Below are positions 22,305 through 33,683 of a stretch of DNA of 64,000 nt, one piece after another. The stretch's first letter is position 1. Each line of letters starts with the position of its first letter. A program made the position numbers and the translations under genes. The notes beneath the pieces were generated by a model. It had not been told where the DNA came from. It saw nothing but the letters and a program-made list of their open reading frames with translations, and did not search any database. Location of the stretch: the NCBI RefSeq assembly GCF_048569485.1, contig NC_134357.1, positions 335,224,742 to 335,288,741 of the forward strand. The letters are read 5' to 3'. This DNA is from Anomaloglossus baeobatrachus (lineage: Eukaryota; Chordata; Amphibia; Anura; Aromobatidae).

Positions 22305-23395
22305 GAATCGCTCGTATCCGTAGGCAATGTCCATTCGTGGCTCGAGGGTCTCTGGAAAAGAGGGAATATTTACAGGGGAGTTATAGTCGTGACGCCACCC
22401 ATGGTGTGCGGTAACTGGGAGTACCGCCGCTGCCGTTGGGAGTACCCGGGGTGATGAAGTGGGGCAGCAAGGTGTCGTTGCCCTCCACGGGTAGGGGTTG
22501 GCCTCGGGACTCTGGATGATGCTACTGGGTGCCGTGAAGGGGAAATCCCTCAGATACTCACTCAGCCAATAAGCAGACACTGACAACCGGGTAAACCAAG
22601 TCTCTGGGTGCTGCTGCCTCTTAAGGGGAGCTCGTCCGGGTCTCATCCCCTGCAGTGCTGCCTGGTGATCTGTGACCTGCCTCCTGGCACAAAGTTTAAA
22701 TTTACCGTAGTGGCCCAGTAGTCTGGAACTTGCTGAGCCCCGCTCCCCACTGTGGCTAAGTGAGGGAGCCTGCTCTCCGGGCTCACGCTTGAGATTTCTG
22801 TGGGCTGCTTGTATGGAAGGCCCTATCCCCCTCGTTGCGCTAGTGCCGCAATTCTTGAGGGAATGGGAACAGTCCATAATGGCTCCGTTCTTCGTAGGTT
22901 AATTGCCGGGTTGCCTGAAGCTTCTCCTCAACCTAGGGTCCGTGTACCTCGCCGTGCCTTCGGTCCCAGACCAGTGATAGGACCAGGCTGCTGACCATTC
23001 TCTTTAACAGGTCTAGGCACCTTGCCTCAATCCCCTGCGACCGGGGGTCCAACTCCTCTAGGTCCAGACCACCGTCTGCAACCTAGATAACTTCTCCTGG
23101 GAGCCACTACTCCCAGCCTCCTCCACTTCACTACTCCTCCTTACTACTCCTCTTTACTACTGCTCACTTCACTCCTCACCTCCCCTTCCTGACCCCTAGG
23201 TGGGCGACCCTATTCCGCTCAAGCCGCCCACTGGTGTGTCTGGTGGGTGTGGTGCAGGGTGTATGCATGATTTGATTTGCTATTGGAGGCAGCACTGCAA
23301 GATGGGGACCCAAAACCATGAGGGATTTGAATACCGCACTTAAGAGAAAAAGCGTGCAGTACCCTGTGACGACCTGATAGTCCAGGGGCGTCACA
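22305..23395 (-). mobile_element. Solo LTR fossil (Ty3/Gypsy-like), left boundary uncertain
   Basis: It shares GTCGTGACGCCACCCA, CCACGGGTAGGGGTTGG, GTAAACCAA and the terminal GTCCAGGGGCGTCACA with the other LTRs here. The right end at 23395 directly abuts a CR1 LINE fragment. The left end is not clear, because no TG start with a matching 4-bp duplication was found. Confidence 0.6.
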
Positions 23396-23563
23396 GAGGT
23401 ACGTTTCTCGATGGACAAGGGTAATGCCTTTGTCTGGTGCAAAGTTGCTACAAAAATGAGATCAATGGGACTAGTGGCAAATCTGTGTAATTGGGTTAAC
23501 AACCGGCTCAGTGAAAACAGGCTTGTTGTAATTGGAACACACTCTGATTGGGTCACAGTTAAA

Positions 23564-23853
23564 GGGGTTGTCTGGTCTAAATCCATAAGTCTGCAGTCAC
23601 TCTGTTTCACGCTATGTGACTGTAGACTTGTGAATCCTCAATGCAGGCACTGTACAGTGTGAGGATTCTCTGGTGTCAGAGCCGGGAACAGCAGTCATGC
23701 TAGTATGGGATATGCATTCTCCCGACCAGTATCCAACTAGAGGGGTTCCACCTCACTCAATACACTTGCATTGAGCATCCGATGTGAATGTTCATAAATC
23801 TGCAGTCACATAGAATGACTGCAGATTTGTCATTTTAGACTGCAGAACCCCTC
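23564..23853. mobile_element. MITE inside the CR1 LINE
   Basis: Ends AAAGGGGTTGTCTGGTCTAA and TTAGACTGCAGAACCCCT are inverted. Internal CTGCAGTCA words pair across the centre. Confidence 0.75.
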
Positions 23854-23856
23854 TAA

Positions 23857-24494
23857 GGCCTCTTTCACACGTCCGTAAAAATCACGCATGTGTTTCACGG
23901 ACGTGTCAAAGATGCGTATTGCCCTCGGTGTGCTGTGTGTATGGCACACGTGTGTTCTCCGTGTGTTATCCGCGATAACACACAGAGAACGGGAACTTTC
24001 TGCTCACCTGTCCCTGGCGTCGCTGTCCGTGGTGCTGATCTTCGGTCTCCGGTCCTGCCGACTCCCCGCTGCTGCTGCTTCCGGCCGCAGTGAAGTGAAT
24101 ATTAAATGAGCATAATGAGCGGCGGTCGGCAGCAAGTGACAGCAGCAGCAGAGACAGGAGGGCAGGAGAAGGTGAGTAAAGGTTTGGGTTTTTTTTAATA
24201 GACACATGTCTTTTTTCCGGTGCGTGTCCCACGGAACACATCCGTGTGGTCCGTGTGTATTCCGTGTGACACGTTTGCGTTCCATGTGACACCTGTGATG
24301 CCGGAGAAAAACGGACTTGTCGGCGTGTGGAGCATACGGGCACACGTAACTACGGAACGGACACACGTTCCGTGCAAAAATACTTACGTGTGCCGAAAAC
24401 TATAGGAAAACATATGTCAACGTGTGCCCGTGTCTCCGGTACGTAAGAAAACTTTCCATACACGTACCAGAGGCACGGACGTGTGAAAGAGGCC
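23857..24494. mobile_element. PIF/Harbinger-like MITE ('TTTCACACGTC' family)
   Basis: TAA flanks at 23854-23856 and 24495-24497. Ends GGCCTCTTTCACACGTCCG and CGGACGTGTGAAAGAGGCC are perfect inverted repeats. Related to 42203-42837. Confidence 0.9.
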
Positions 24495-24497
24495 TAA

Positions 24498-24866
24498 GGC
24501 TGCGTGCCCACGATCAGTGTTTGCAGCGTTTTGGATGTAGCATGTTTTCACTGCGGCCAAAATGCTGCGTTGTAAGTACAAGCACAGTGGATGTGATTTC
24601 TAGAAATCCCATGCCCACTGTGCTTGTTTTTTTCCACAGCAAACACTGACCTGTGGTGCATGTTTCCAGACCGCAGCATGTCAGTTGTTTGCTGCGGAAT
24701 CACATGCGTCCTCCGTAGGTAGAACACAAGCGAGAGACCGCAGCACACTGAACCCTGATCGTGGGTAGAAGCAGCTGTGGTCTCCTGCGGAAGAGACTCG
24801 TGGCCCCGCAGGTCAGGACCCGCTGCATCCGGGACGCAGTGAGTCCTGATCATGGGCACATACCCT
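24498..24866. mobile_element. MITE ('GCGTGCCCACGATCA' family)
   Basis: Left end GGCTGCGTGCCCACGATCAG; right end CTGATCATGGGCACATACCC. It directly follows the previous MITE. A relative is at 51645-52009. Confidence 0.8.
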
Positions 24867-25169
24867 TATAGTGAGGTACCACAGGGGTCTGTACTGCGCC
24901 CCATCCGTTATAATATATTTATCAATGACCTTGCAGAGGACATACAGAGTAGAATTGCAATATTTGTCAATTAAACACTGCAAGGTGATTTAATATTACA
25001 AATGGATTTGAGGAAGCTGGAGATTTGGGTGGAAAAATAACACTTGAAGTTTAATGTATAAGGAAATAAAATGTACAATTGTGTAGTAAATGATAGATCA
25101 CATAGTAAAACTGTTGCTGGAATAGGAATAGACTTGGGTGTGTAGGTGGACAGTAATATCAGCTTTATT

Positions 25170-25460
25170 GACCAAAAGGAAAATGTTTCTCTGCACTGCT
25201 GATAGTTCCAGTGATGGTCCACAAGGGGAAGATATCAAGTGTTTTTTTTATTGTCTACGCATTTCTAAGTCCAACTGACTTCTTCGTCCCGACAAACCAC
25301 ATGTACCAGGTTTGCACAAGCACACGTGGTTTGTCCTGAGGAAGAAGATAGTAGGACTTAGAAACGCGCAGACAATAAAAAAAAGAAAAACACTTTATAT
25401 CTTCATCTTGTGGAACTGGAACTATCAGCAGTGCAGACTTTTTTCCTTTTATATAGCTGT
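25170..25460. repeat. Foldback element with hammerhead-like box
   Basis: Left arm CTGCACTGCTGATAGTTCC...TTGTCTACGCATTTCTAAG pairs with right arm CTTAGAAACGCGCAGACAA...GGAACTATCAGCAGTGCAG. Near the tip of the right arm a CTGAGGA (25336) to GAAAC (25361) box occurs. Confidence 0.75.
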
Positions 25461-26239
25461 AACCATTTTTTGGTCTGCAGCAGCTGACTGTTGAGGCAAT
25501 CATAGTGGTTGCATCTCATAGAACCCCTCTAGGTGAGCAAGTCCAACTTTATTCACAATTTCTTTTGTGAGATAAGACACTACTGCATCTTACATTTTTT
25601 CCCCAGCGCATCTCTAACGCTATTGACCAGGCAGCTGCTGCTGAAGATGCATTAAAAGAGACATAGATGCTCGTGACAAGAACATAGTTTTGCTTCTAAA
25701 CAAGTTACTATTGCTCTAGTGGACAGTATTGTACAATTTTAGTCTCCTTATAAAATTGTTTGTAGAAGGACATAGAAGAACTAGAGGGGGAGCAGAGAAG
25801 AGCAACCATTGTTATTAAGAGAATGAGTGGACTACAATACCAAGACAGGTTATCAGGGGGGGGCAGGACAGTGCAGAGATGCCGATGCCTGTATTACACA
25901 ACTTATCTTTTAATACGTAGGCCAGCAAAAATACCAAGGGGGCATCCTCTACGTCTAGAGGAAAGAAGGTCTCTCCATTACAAAAATTGTAATGGCTGAT
26001 TTGCTAAAAATGTAAAAGGTGGAACTAGATGCCTTCTTGAATATATTACAGGTTATGTGATGTCGATCCAGAGAAGAAGTCTGATGACTGTTTGCGGAGT
26101 CGGAAAGGAGTTTTTCCCCTAATATGAAGCAATTAGCATCTGCCTCATGGGGCTTTTCCCTCAATAAGGATCAACTTGTTGGGTTATATGTTGAACTCAA
26201 TGGACTTGTGTCTTCTTTGACCATCAATACCATGAAAAT

Positions 26240-26491
26240 TATCTTCCCTAATGCCAAGAAGGCATTTGACAAGTACAATAGAATACAATAGACCTACCAT
26301 GAATTCTACCATCTCAATTCCCAGCCTAATTTCCACCTTTCATTCATATGTTCTCCTCTTCAATTTTAAAATAAACCACCGAACTATTAACAGTTTGCCT
26401 CAAATTGTGTTGAGCCTTGCGAACATGGTTTAGCTTTATGTGGGCCACTATGGCTCGTAAATATTTAGGCATATTCTTTTCTAAGGACACA
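26240..26491 (+). mobile_element. L1-like LINE scrap, left of the LTR element
   Basis: The segment reads PNAKKAFDK, as in L1 RT motif 'AEKAFD', and near its right end ARKYLGIFFSKD, as in L1 'KYLGI'. The intervening frame is broken and shortened. It seems to continue after the LTR element at 30891. Confidence 0.5.
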
Positions 26492-27627
26492 TGTCGCGGG
26501 CGGGGAGGGCGCCGCTGCACTGCGCTCGCTAACGCTCGTTTCCGGCGCTGCTGCGACGGCTGCTCGGTGGCTCGAGCGGTGGGCCGGATCCGGGGACTCG
26601 AGCGGCGCTCCTCGCCCGTGAGTGAAAGGGGGTAGTTTGGTTTGGGGATTTGGTCCGTGACGCCACCCACGGGTTGTGGGGAGGTTGGGCACCACCGCTG
26701 CTGGTAACGGGGATCCCGGGAGCGATGGCAGGGAGCAGCTGGGATGTTGTTCTCCCCCTCCGTGGGTAGGGGTTGGTGGTCCCGGTGCCCGGTGAGGTGA
26801 CGGGGAGGCAGGGTCGGGAAGGTGCAGGGTCGCTTTGACTGCGCAGCGCGGTACTCACTCAGTCACAAATGTACGCAAAGTCTCTGGTAAACCAAACGGC
26901 TGGATGGACGCGTCCCGCAGCCGGCTGCTGTGGCTTCTCCCGGACGGTTGGTGGTGGCTGCCTTTCCCTGCACCTGTGTGTATGTTCGGTCCCGATGGAT
27001 TCCCACCGGTAACCCGCTCCCCAGCGTGAATATGTGCCGGAGGAGCCCCTTTGCCCGCAGGCTCTGGCCCTTGGAACTCTAGCTGTGGCGGTAGCTGTAT
27101 TTCCTTTTGCTGGTTGGACGGTTGCCTTCAATCGGGTCTTGGCTGTTAGGAAACCCCTTGGGTTCCGGTCACTGACGGATTTGACCTCTAATGACGGCTC
27201 CAAGCCTGGTCGGGGTCCGCAGGCCCTGCCTGAGTGTGCTGGCTTCACTTCGCTCCCCGGTTCGGTACCGGCAGGCCACCGCCCGTCCCCGGTCCTACGG
27301 TTCCGCGTTGATCTACCTCTCCTGCAGACGGCCACCACCGTCTGCCAACCTTGCTCTAAGTGCCCGGGCCACACACCCGGACACGGTCAGTTTGCTCCAC
27401 ACTCCTCTCTCTTTCACTTCCCTCACTGAACTGCCTTCCTTTTCCCGCCTCCAGAGCTGTGAACTCCTCAGTGGGTGGGGCCAACTGCCTGGCTCCACCC
27501 CACCTGGTGTGGACATCAGCCCCTGGAGGGAGGCAACAAGGATTTTGTGTCTGGCTGATGTGCCTGTGTCGGGGTGGGGGTGTGTGTTGTAGTACTTGTG
27601 ACGACCTGGCTAGTCCAGGGGGCCACA
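26492..27627 (-). repeat. LTR (downstream copy of the minus-strand element)
   Basis: 1136 bp, from TGTCGCGGGCGG to CAGGGGGCCACA. It aligns along its whole length with 29733-30886. Small ORFs within it recur in the other LTR and are not genes. Confidence 0.9.
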
Positions 27628-28257
27628 TTCCCCCATGGTTAAATGCAGACCGTCCGCCGGCTGCCCGTCCATCACCGGTTTTATTTTACAAACTGTAAAA
27701 AGAATATATAACATGTAACGGTAAACATTAAGCATTCTTCCGGTCATCTTGAACGTTGCAAAAACACATATATATAAACATTTTTAATAGCAAATGACGG
27801 CTTCCACTCTCCCACCCAAGCAACCTGGCCCTGATGCTGCCCCTAAGAAGTGGGCAGCACCCCTTGACCCCAGTCCAGATCCAGGCTGCCCGAGCGGGAA
27901 CGGGTACGGTGCCTCGCACCCGACTGTCACTTCAGGGGACCCCACGTCCATGGGGGACCCCTGACCCCCGGAGGATCGCCACCGGTTGTGGTAGTGGCGG
28001 GCCTGGGCCACCTCTTTCCTCCAGGCCCATCCTCCAAACCTGCCTCTCCGGAGGCGGCAACGGAGACATGCGCCAACCTATTTACAATCCCACAAGTTTG
28101 TGGGTGCCCTGCAAGTTCTCAGGCATGTCCATGAAGAGTTCCTCATGCAACGGTAGCAAAGGGTCCCTACGGGGACTACTTGCCGGCAACGGCCGGGTCA
28201 ATCACGGTGTCAATCAGGTTAAACTTTGGTTTGATTCACTTTCAGTCATTCATTCTC

Positions 28258-29430
28258 TTAAACGGGGGTAATGGTACTGGTGGTCCCAACGGGGACAACG
28301 ATGCAACGGAGGGACCGCTGCCTTACTTCAGGTCCACATTGCAGGCCGGAGGAGGGGACTGGGCTGGTTCTTGGGCCTCCTCTCAGCTTTGCATCAAGGG
28401 CAAACCAGCCCCTCTCTCCACAATGCTGTGTATACATCAACAGATCGCCTGGGAGCAAGTTAAGGCCCGGGTGGCTCTCCGGCAGGTGGGCATTGACATC
28501 CCGGCGGGCCACAAACACCTCGGCTTCCAGGCCCGGCTCGGAAATAAATCCATACCCCCGGCGGGGGTCAAATCTTCGCACCTGACCCTCGTATATCGGG
28601 CCCCGTACCCGGAAGGTGGCTCTGCGGAGGTTCTCCTTCTCTTGTATCGTGCGGGCTACCAACTCAGCCTTCCGCTTCTCCCTCTCCGCAATTTCCCGGC
28701 CCAGCTGGCTCGGCTCCCTGTCCCAATAAGGGGCATTTGGCTGCCCCTGCGCGCAGGTCGGGCCCCACAGGACTTCCTCCACACTGCCCACTACTGGCGT
28801 TCGCTGTGGAAGGTCCCGCGGAGTCATGGCCTGGGGTGCTGCCTCACAGCGGCGACTCGGCGCAGCCTCAGCCGAGGCGTGGGATATGGGTACAGGGGTC
28901 CTCACCTGCTGAGCCTCTGCCTCCTCCTGGACGGCACGGATCACCGGAGCCGGAACGGTGCAGGGTGCGGTCACTTCTGATGCCGCCGGTGCGTCTTCGC
29001 AGACTGACGCTGCCCTCGGGAGCTTCCACGGAAGCGGTGCGGGTCGTCTGCGGACTTCGTCTGCAGGCTGGTCTGCTCGGGCGGACTGGCAGGGTACCGC
29101 TACCGGTTGTAGGGGTAGCGGGCCTAGGGGCAGGGTGGCAGCAGTCAACACGGGTAACGGGGGAGGCAGCAGGGTGAGTGAGCGCCGACCGGGCCCCTCA
29201 GCCGCGACGACCAATCCTGTAGGAACACAGGGGCGTGGGTCGCTTACCCACTCCTCCAAGACTTCCTCCACCTCGGGTCTCTGTATGGCCCCCACCACAT
29301 CCGCCATGTCGGCCTCCCACTCCTCCAGGAGGAGCTGCACTTGCACCTGCAGATGGCTGCTCAGTTGGACGGTCCGGACCTCCACCCACGCTGTGGTGCC
29401 GGGCGCAGACTCGGGGACTGCGGGGTACAT
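28258..29430 (-). CDS. Cold-shock-domain ORF of the LTR element, 390 aa
   Basis: A single uninterrupted frame fills most of the internal region. Residues 1-240 are Pro/Ala/Val-rich with acidic stretches (EEWEADMADVVGAIQRPEVE). Residues 245-277 are a charged likely helix (REIAEREKRKAELVARTIQE). Residues about 282-350 read as a cold-shock fold: GQVRRFDPRRGYGFISEPG carries the aromatic RNP1-type GYGFI, EVFVARRDV the RNP2-type strand, and LLPGDLLMY and GWFALDAK the later strands. Such domains bind single-stranded RNA or DNA in YBX, Lin28 and CSDE1 families. Its place after the 5' LTR is where gag would lie, so a nucleic-acid-packaging role is an inference. No capsid or zinc-knuckle motif was recognised. 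Confidence 0.65.
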   Translation of the reverse strand: MYPAVPESAPGTTAWVEVRTVQLSSHLQVQVQLLLEEWEADMADVVGAIQRPEVEEVLEEWVSDPRPCVPTGLVVAAEGPGRRSLTLLPPPLPVLTAATLPLGPLPLQPVAVPCQSARADQPADEVRRRPAPLPWKLPRAASVCEDAPAASEVTAPCTVPAPVIRAVQEEAEAQQVRTPVPISHASAEAAPSRRCEAAPQAMTPRDLPQRTPVVGSVEEVLWGPTCAQGQPNAPYWDREPSQLGREIAEREKRKAELVARTIQEKENLRRATFRVRGPIYEGQVRRFDPRRGYGFISEPGLEAEVFVARRDVNAHLPESHPGLNLLPGDLLMYTQHCGERGWFALDAKLRGGPRTSPVPSSGLQCGPEVRQRSLRCIVVPVGTTSTITPV

Positions 29431-29732
29431 GCTGGCAGCGGTATCTTCCAGGAACCAAATGGCGGCAGAGTCCTGGCGTCCCTGCTTTTATGGCTTCGGT
29501 TTACATGCGGCCGGCCGCCATCCGTCCCCCCTTGGTTCTTCCTCGGCACCTCCTCTTCAGGGGCGGGGCTTCGGCTTTCGCGCCTCCACTGCTCGAGAAG
29601 ACGCTCGAGCGGGAAAATCTTCGCGCCCAAGATGGCGGATTCTGAAATTTTTCGGCCGGACACCGCCGGCGGGACACAAGGCGCACTTCTACCAGCCGGC
29701 AGAACGGTAAGATCCTGTTTGTGACGCCAAAT

Positions 29733-30886
29733 TGTCGCGGGCGGGGAGGGCGCCGCTGCGCTGTGCTCACTAACGCTCGGGTCCGGCGCTGCTGCGACGG
29801 CTGCTCGGTGGCTCGAGCGGTGGGCCGGATCCGGGGACTCGAGCGGCGCTCCTCGCCCGTGAGTGAAAGGGGGTAGTTTGGTTTGGGGATTTGGTCCGTG
29901 ACGCCACCCACGATTTGTGGTGAGGTTGGGCACCACCGCTGCTGGTAACGGGGATCCCAGGAGCGATGGCAGGGAGCAGCTGGGATGTTGTTCTCCCCCT
30001 CCGTGGGTAGGGGTTGGTGGTCCCGGGGCCCGGTGAGGTGACGGGGAGGCAGGGTCGGGAAGGTGCAGGGTCGCTTGGACTGCGCAGCGCGGTGCCGGAT
30101 GGCACGGTAGTACTCACTCAGCCACAAATGTACGCAAAGTCTCTGGTAAACCAAACGGCTGGATGGACGGGTCCCGCAGCCGGCTGCTGTGGCTTCTCCT
30201 GGACGGTTGGTGGTGGCTGCCTTTCCCTGCACCTGTGTGTATGTTCGGTCCCGATGGATTCCCACCGGTAACCCGCTCCCTAGCGTGAATATGTGATGGA
30301 GGAGCCCCTTTGCCCACAGGCTCTGGCCCTTGGAACTCTAGCTGTGGCGGTAGCTGTATTTCCTTTTGCTGGTTGGACGGTTGCCTTCAATCGGGTCTTG
30401 GCTGTTAGGAAACCCCTGGGGTTCCGGTCACTGACGGATTTGACCTCTAATGGCGGCTCCAAGCCTGGTCGGGGTCCGCAGGCCCTGCCTGAGTGTGCTG
30501 GCTTCACTTCGCTCCCCGGTTCGGTACCGGCGGGCCACCGCCCGTCCCCGGTCCTACGGTTCCGCGTTGATCTGCCTCTCCTGCAGACGGCCACCACCGT
30601 CTGCCAACCTTGCTCTAAGTGCCCGGGCCACACACCCGGACACGGTCAGTTTGCTCCACACTCCTCTCTCTTTCACTTCCCTCACTGAACTGCCTTCCTT
30701 TTCCCGCCTCCAGAACTGTGAACTCCTCAGTGGGTGGGGCCAACCGCCTGGCTCCACCCCATCTGGTGTGGACATCAGCCCCTGGAGGGAGGCAACAAGG
30801 ATTTTGTGTCTGGCTGATGTGCCTGTCTTGGGGTGGGGGTGTGTGTTGTAGTACCTGTGACGACCTGGCTAGTCCAGGGCGCCACA
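29733..30886 (-). repeat. LTR (upstream copy of the minus-strand element)
   Basis: 1154 bp, from TGTCGCGGGCGG to CCAGGGCGCCACA. Near-identical partner of 26492-27627. Transcription of the element would start here on the minus strand. Confidence 0.9.
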
Positions 30887-30890
30887 CACA

Positions 30891-31060
30891 CACACTTTAT
30901 ATTTAACACAGTTCCCCAACTACTAATCCGGAGACTGTTCTAAATGGTCTAAAAGGACTTCCACCTGGTTTGCTTGCTGTAGGATATTGAAAATAAATAT
31001 CCTTCTGAGGATACTCTATGTCTTTCATTTTGTCCCGCTACCCAGCTTTCCTCTCCTTGA
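30891..31060 (+). mobile_element. L1-like LINE scrap, right of the LTR element
   Basis: Reads ILKINILLRILYVFHFVPLP, matching the L1 ORF2 block 'KMNILPRLLYLFQ'. Probably the continuation of the scrap at 26240-26491, separated by the LTR insertion. Confidence 0.55.
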
Positions 31061-31440
31061 CCTCCATTCCCCCCGTACTGTCTGTCTTCCCTGTCTACCT
31101 GACCCTGGTCCCATCCCATGTCTCTGTCTCCACCCCCACCTTTGTACTTACGTGCTCTCCCGACCTCTGACCTCAGTAACGTCCCCTGACTACGGCTCTG
31201 CTCCTCCTCGGCTCTTTATGTGACTTGTCAGCTTTTGACCCCCTTGCTCCCATTTGACTATGGCTTGCTCACTCCCCTGTATTGACGTGACATCCTGTTT
31301 TAACTTTGGCTTGTCTGACTTTTCTTAGTCTTGTGCTAACAACCTCTGGTGGGCTTTTGTATTACTGCATTTTGGAGTTCAATCTCCACTATGTCCCTAC
31401 ACGTCACCTAGTGGATGCTTGACATTCTTGCCTTGTACCG
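31061..31440. repeat. Degenerate pyrimidine-rich repeat
   Basis: CTGACC, TGGCTTG and TGACTACGGCT words recur loosely, resembling 6300-6850. It ends near CACCTAGTGGATGC. Origin unknown. Confidence 0.4.
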
Positions 31441-31925
31441 ACAATTCTACTTTTCAGACAGGGATGACAGAGGGAATTGTTAAGGTATCACACTTTGTTG
31501 TGATCTATCCCAAGGCAGAGCTTACTGTCATTTGTCTCAGGACATTCTTCTTTTGGGGAGTTGAAGAATTAACAGACTCCTTATGTTTTCTTTATTTTAT
31601 CTGATAAAAACATTTGCAGGAGGGATAAGACCCCCTTTGAGTTGACACGTACCAGATCAAATGTAATTCACCATACATTGTCGCTCTCATACATTTTCTT
31701 GATTAGAATGTTGCTACGATGCATGTGCCACATAGGCATTGACAAAGGTTTTGTTGCTCACCTATAAAAAAATAATAATACATATACAAGCCTTTAAATC
31801 TGACAGAAAAACAAAGAAATAATATAAATTTTTAAGTAATTGTTCTAAATAATACAGTCATATAGTTTACCAACTAACAAATACTGTATCACTATACTGT
31901 TACTGAATAAAGTCCACTATACCAA
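31441..31925. other. Unassigned AT-rich stretch
   Basis: No gene or element was recognised. Confidence 0.5.
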
Positions 31926-33060
31926 GGTCAAAATAATGTTGCCACACTATGACCATGTATTGTCAATACATAGTGTCTAATTATTACCATCATCCTATTA
32001 CTTAACAAAATCCACTATATTAAGACTACTATACCAATAATATCACATATAAGAGACAAATACAACCACATCATGACTGGACCACATATTACCACCACAT
32101 AGTAACCAAAAAATACCATCATACCATACAATGACCATATAGTGAATGGTATTAGTATATACAGAATAGGTAATACTCTCATCCTGGACCCCTTCCAGGT
32201 ATATATGTTTCCCAACCTGGACTCCTTCCAGCAGAGAGTCTGATAGCTGACATCTGCTTGCCTGCTATGGGAAATGCACGACATCACTGCCATGTGAAGC
32301 CAATAAAGGCTGAAGTAGGTGCTGGCATCAGTGAGTTCCCCTCCAGCACAGGCCCGGTTGCAGGCACTGTGACCATAATCGTTACCCCCCTGGTCATAGG
32401 GTTCTGTGCCAGGTGTCATCTATGAGTCTCTAGACATTACTATATAATGAAGGGGAGTGGGGCAACATTTATGTCTTCATAGGATTTAGAAAGTTACAAG
32501 GGCCCATACATCTGACCAACATGCAGGGGGAACATGCTCCAAACTTTGCACCAGGGCCATTGGACTTTCGTTATTCCGGCTATTACTTTTTTAGAAAGGA
32601 CTTAACTGTAACACATCTATGACTGATTGCTTCTAGAGCACCCTTTCCACCCTATTATATAGTAACAGTACCTCTCTGTTGTCCTGCAGTAATAGTATCC
32701 CTGCGAATAAAATAGAATGCAGTAGTGATGTTCCCATACATTAGCCCCATACAGTAGTAATGTCCCTTTTTGTACCCAAATACAGTAGAATTTCCCCCAC
32801 CATGGCAACTATACAGTAATATGGTCCCTAATATGACCTCATGCAGTTGACGACTCCACTTTGTGGCCCTGATATACAAGTAATAGTGTTCTTTTTGGCC
32901 CCATGCATTATCAGTGTCTTCCTATGTGGTCCCCATAAGTTAATAATGTCACCCTCTGTGCCCCATATGCAGTACTAATGCCTCCCCTTGTGGTTTCCAT
33001 ACATTAATATTGTTGCACTATGTGGACCCTATTGTGCCACTGTTTTCTGCCTCTACAGTA
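31926..33060. repeat. Decayed minisatellite-like repeat
   Basis: Loosely periodic words dominate: CACTATACC, CCACATAGTAACC in the first part, and CCCATACAGTAGTAATGTCCC with variants from 32640 on. Spacing is roughly 40-50 bp. Too diverged to define a unit exactly. Confidence 0.5.
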
Positions 33061-33224
33061 CACTTTACACGTCTATTAAAACAGCCAAATCTTTCACCCT
33101 TCCCAGCTCCCACACCGAGTGTCACGGTCTCCACCCTTCTCCCAGCGTAGGTGCAGCATCCTGCAACCTGATGCAGGTATGCCCTTTAGCTATGAACTTA
33201 TGATAGGTCTGTAGCTGTAGACTA

Positions 33225-33681
33225 AAGGGTACTTTACATGCTGCGTTATCGGTACCGATATCGCTAGAGAGCGTACCCGCCCCCGTCGGTTGTGTGTCAC
33301 GGGCAAATCGCTGCCCGTGACGCACAACATCGCCACGTCACAACTCGTCACACGGACTTACCTTCCCTGCGACATCTCTCTGGCCGGCAATCCGCCTCCT
33401 TTCTAAGGGGGCGGTTCGTGCGGCATCACAGCGACGTCACATGGCAGCCGTCCAATAGCAGAGGAGGGGCGGAGATGAGCGGCCAGAACATGCCGCCCAC
33501 CTCCTTCCTTCCTCATTGCCGGTGGACGCAGGTAAGGAGACGTTCGTCGTTCCTGCAGTGTCACACAAAGCGATGTGTGCAGCCGCAGGAACGACGCACA
33601 ACATCGTACCTGCAGCAGCAACGATATTTGGAAAAGGAGCGACATGTCAATGAGCAATGATTTTTCACGTTTTCACCCCTT
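33225..33681. mobile_element. MITE, GTGTAAAG family, right end truncated
   Basis: Starts AGGGTACTTTACATGCTGCG after TA, then TATCGGTACCGATATCGCTA and the family interior. It lacks its right end and meets an oppositely oriented copy at 33684. Confidence 0.88.
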
Positions 33682-33683
33682 TA

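Larger units (their letters stand above)
23396..26235 (+). mobile_element. CR1-like LINE remnant, 3' half, in three pieces
   Basis: Piece 1 (23396-23563) reads NRLSENRLVVIGTHSDWVTV. Piece 2 (24867-25165) continues with VPQGSVLRPIRYNIFINDL and LQMDLRKLEIWVEK, the RT region of CR1/L2-type LINEs. Piece 3 (about 25610-26235) reads DARDKNIVLLLNKL and continues to a 3' end with GTTGAACTCAATGGACTTG. Frames are broken by stops and shifts. Three MITEs (23564-24866) separate pieces 1 and 2; a foldback (about 25170-25460) separates pieces 2 and 3. Confidence 0.8.
26492..30886 (-). mobile_element. LTR retrotransposon (Ty3/Gypsy-like), non-autonomous, structurally whole
   Basis: Two highly similar direct LTRs (26492-27627 and 29733-30886, both TG...CA) flank 2.1 kb of internal DNA. 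Orientation is minus. Next to the 5' LTR lies TGGCGTCACAAACAGGAT, a primer-binding-site-like sequence that partly resembles the tRNA-Ser type. A purine tract (ATGGGGGAA) abuts the 3' LTR. The flanks show a weak 4-bp duplication, CACA, in a CA-rich setting. The LTRs differ by only a few percent by eye, so the insertion is young. No protease, RT or integrase was found; the one long ORF is a cold-shock-domain protein. It sits in an L1-like scrap. Confidence 0.85.

Noticed and set aside
28180-28980. 266-aa plus-strand frame opposite the cold-shock ORF
   Set aside because: A shadow of the GC-rich minus-strand frame; no recognisable motif.
26529-30851. Paired ORFs of 109-171 aa in the flanks of the LTR element
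   Set aside because: They occur twice because they lie in the two LTRs, and also appear in diverged form in solo LTRs with stops; no domain was recognised.
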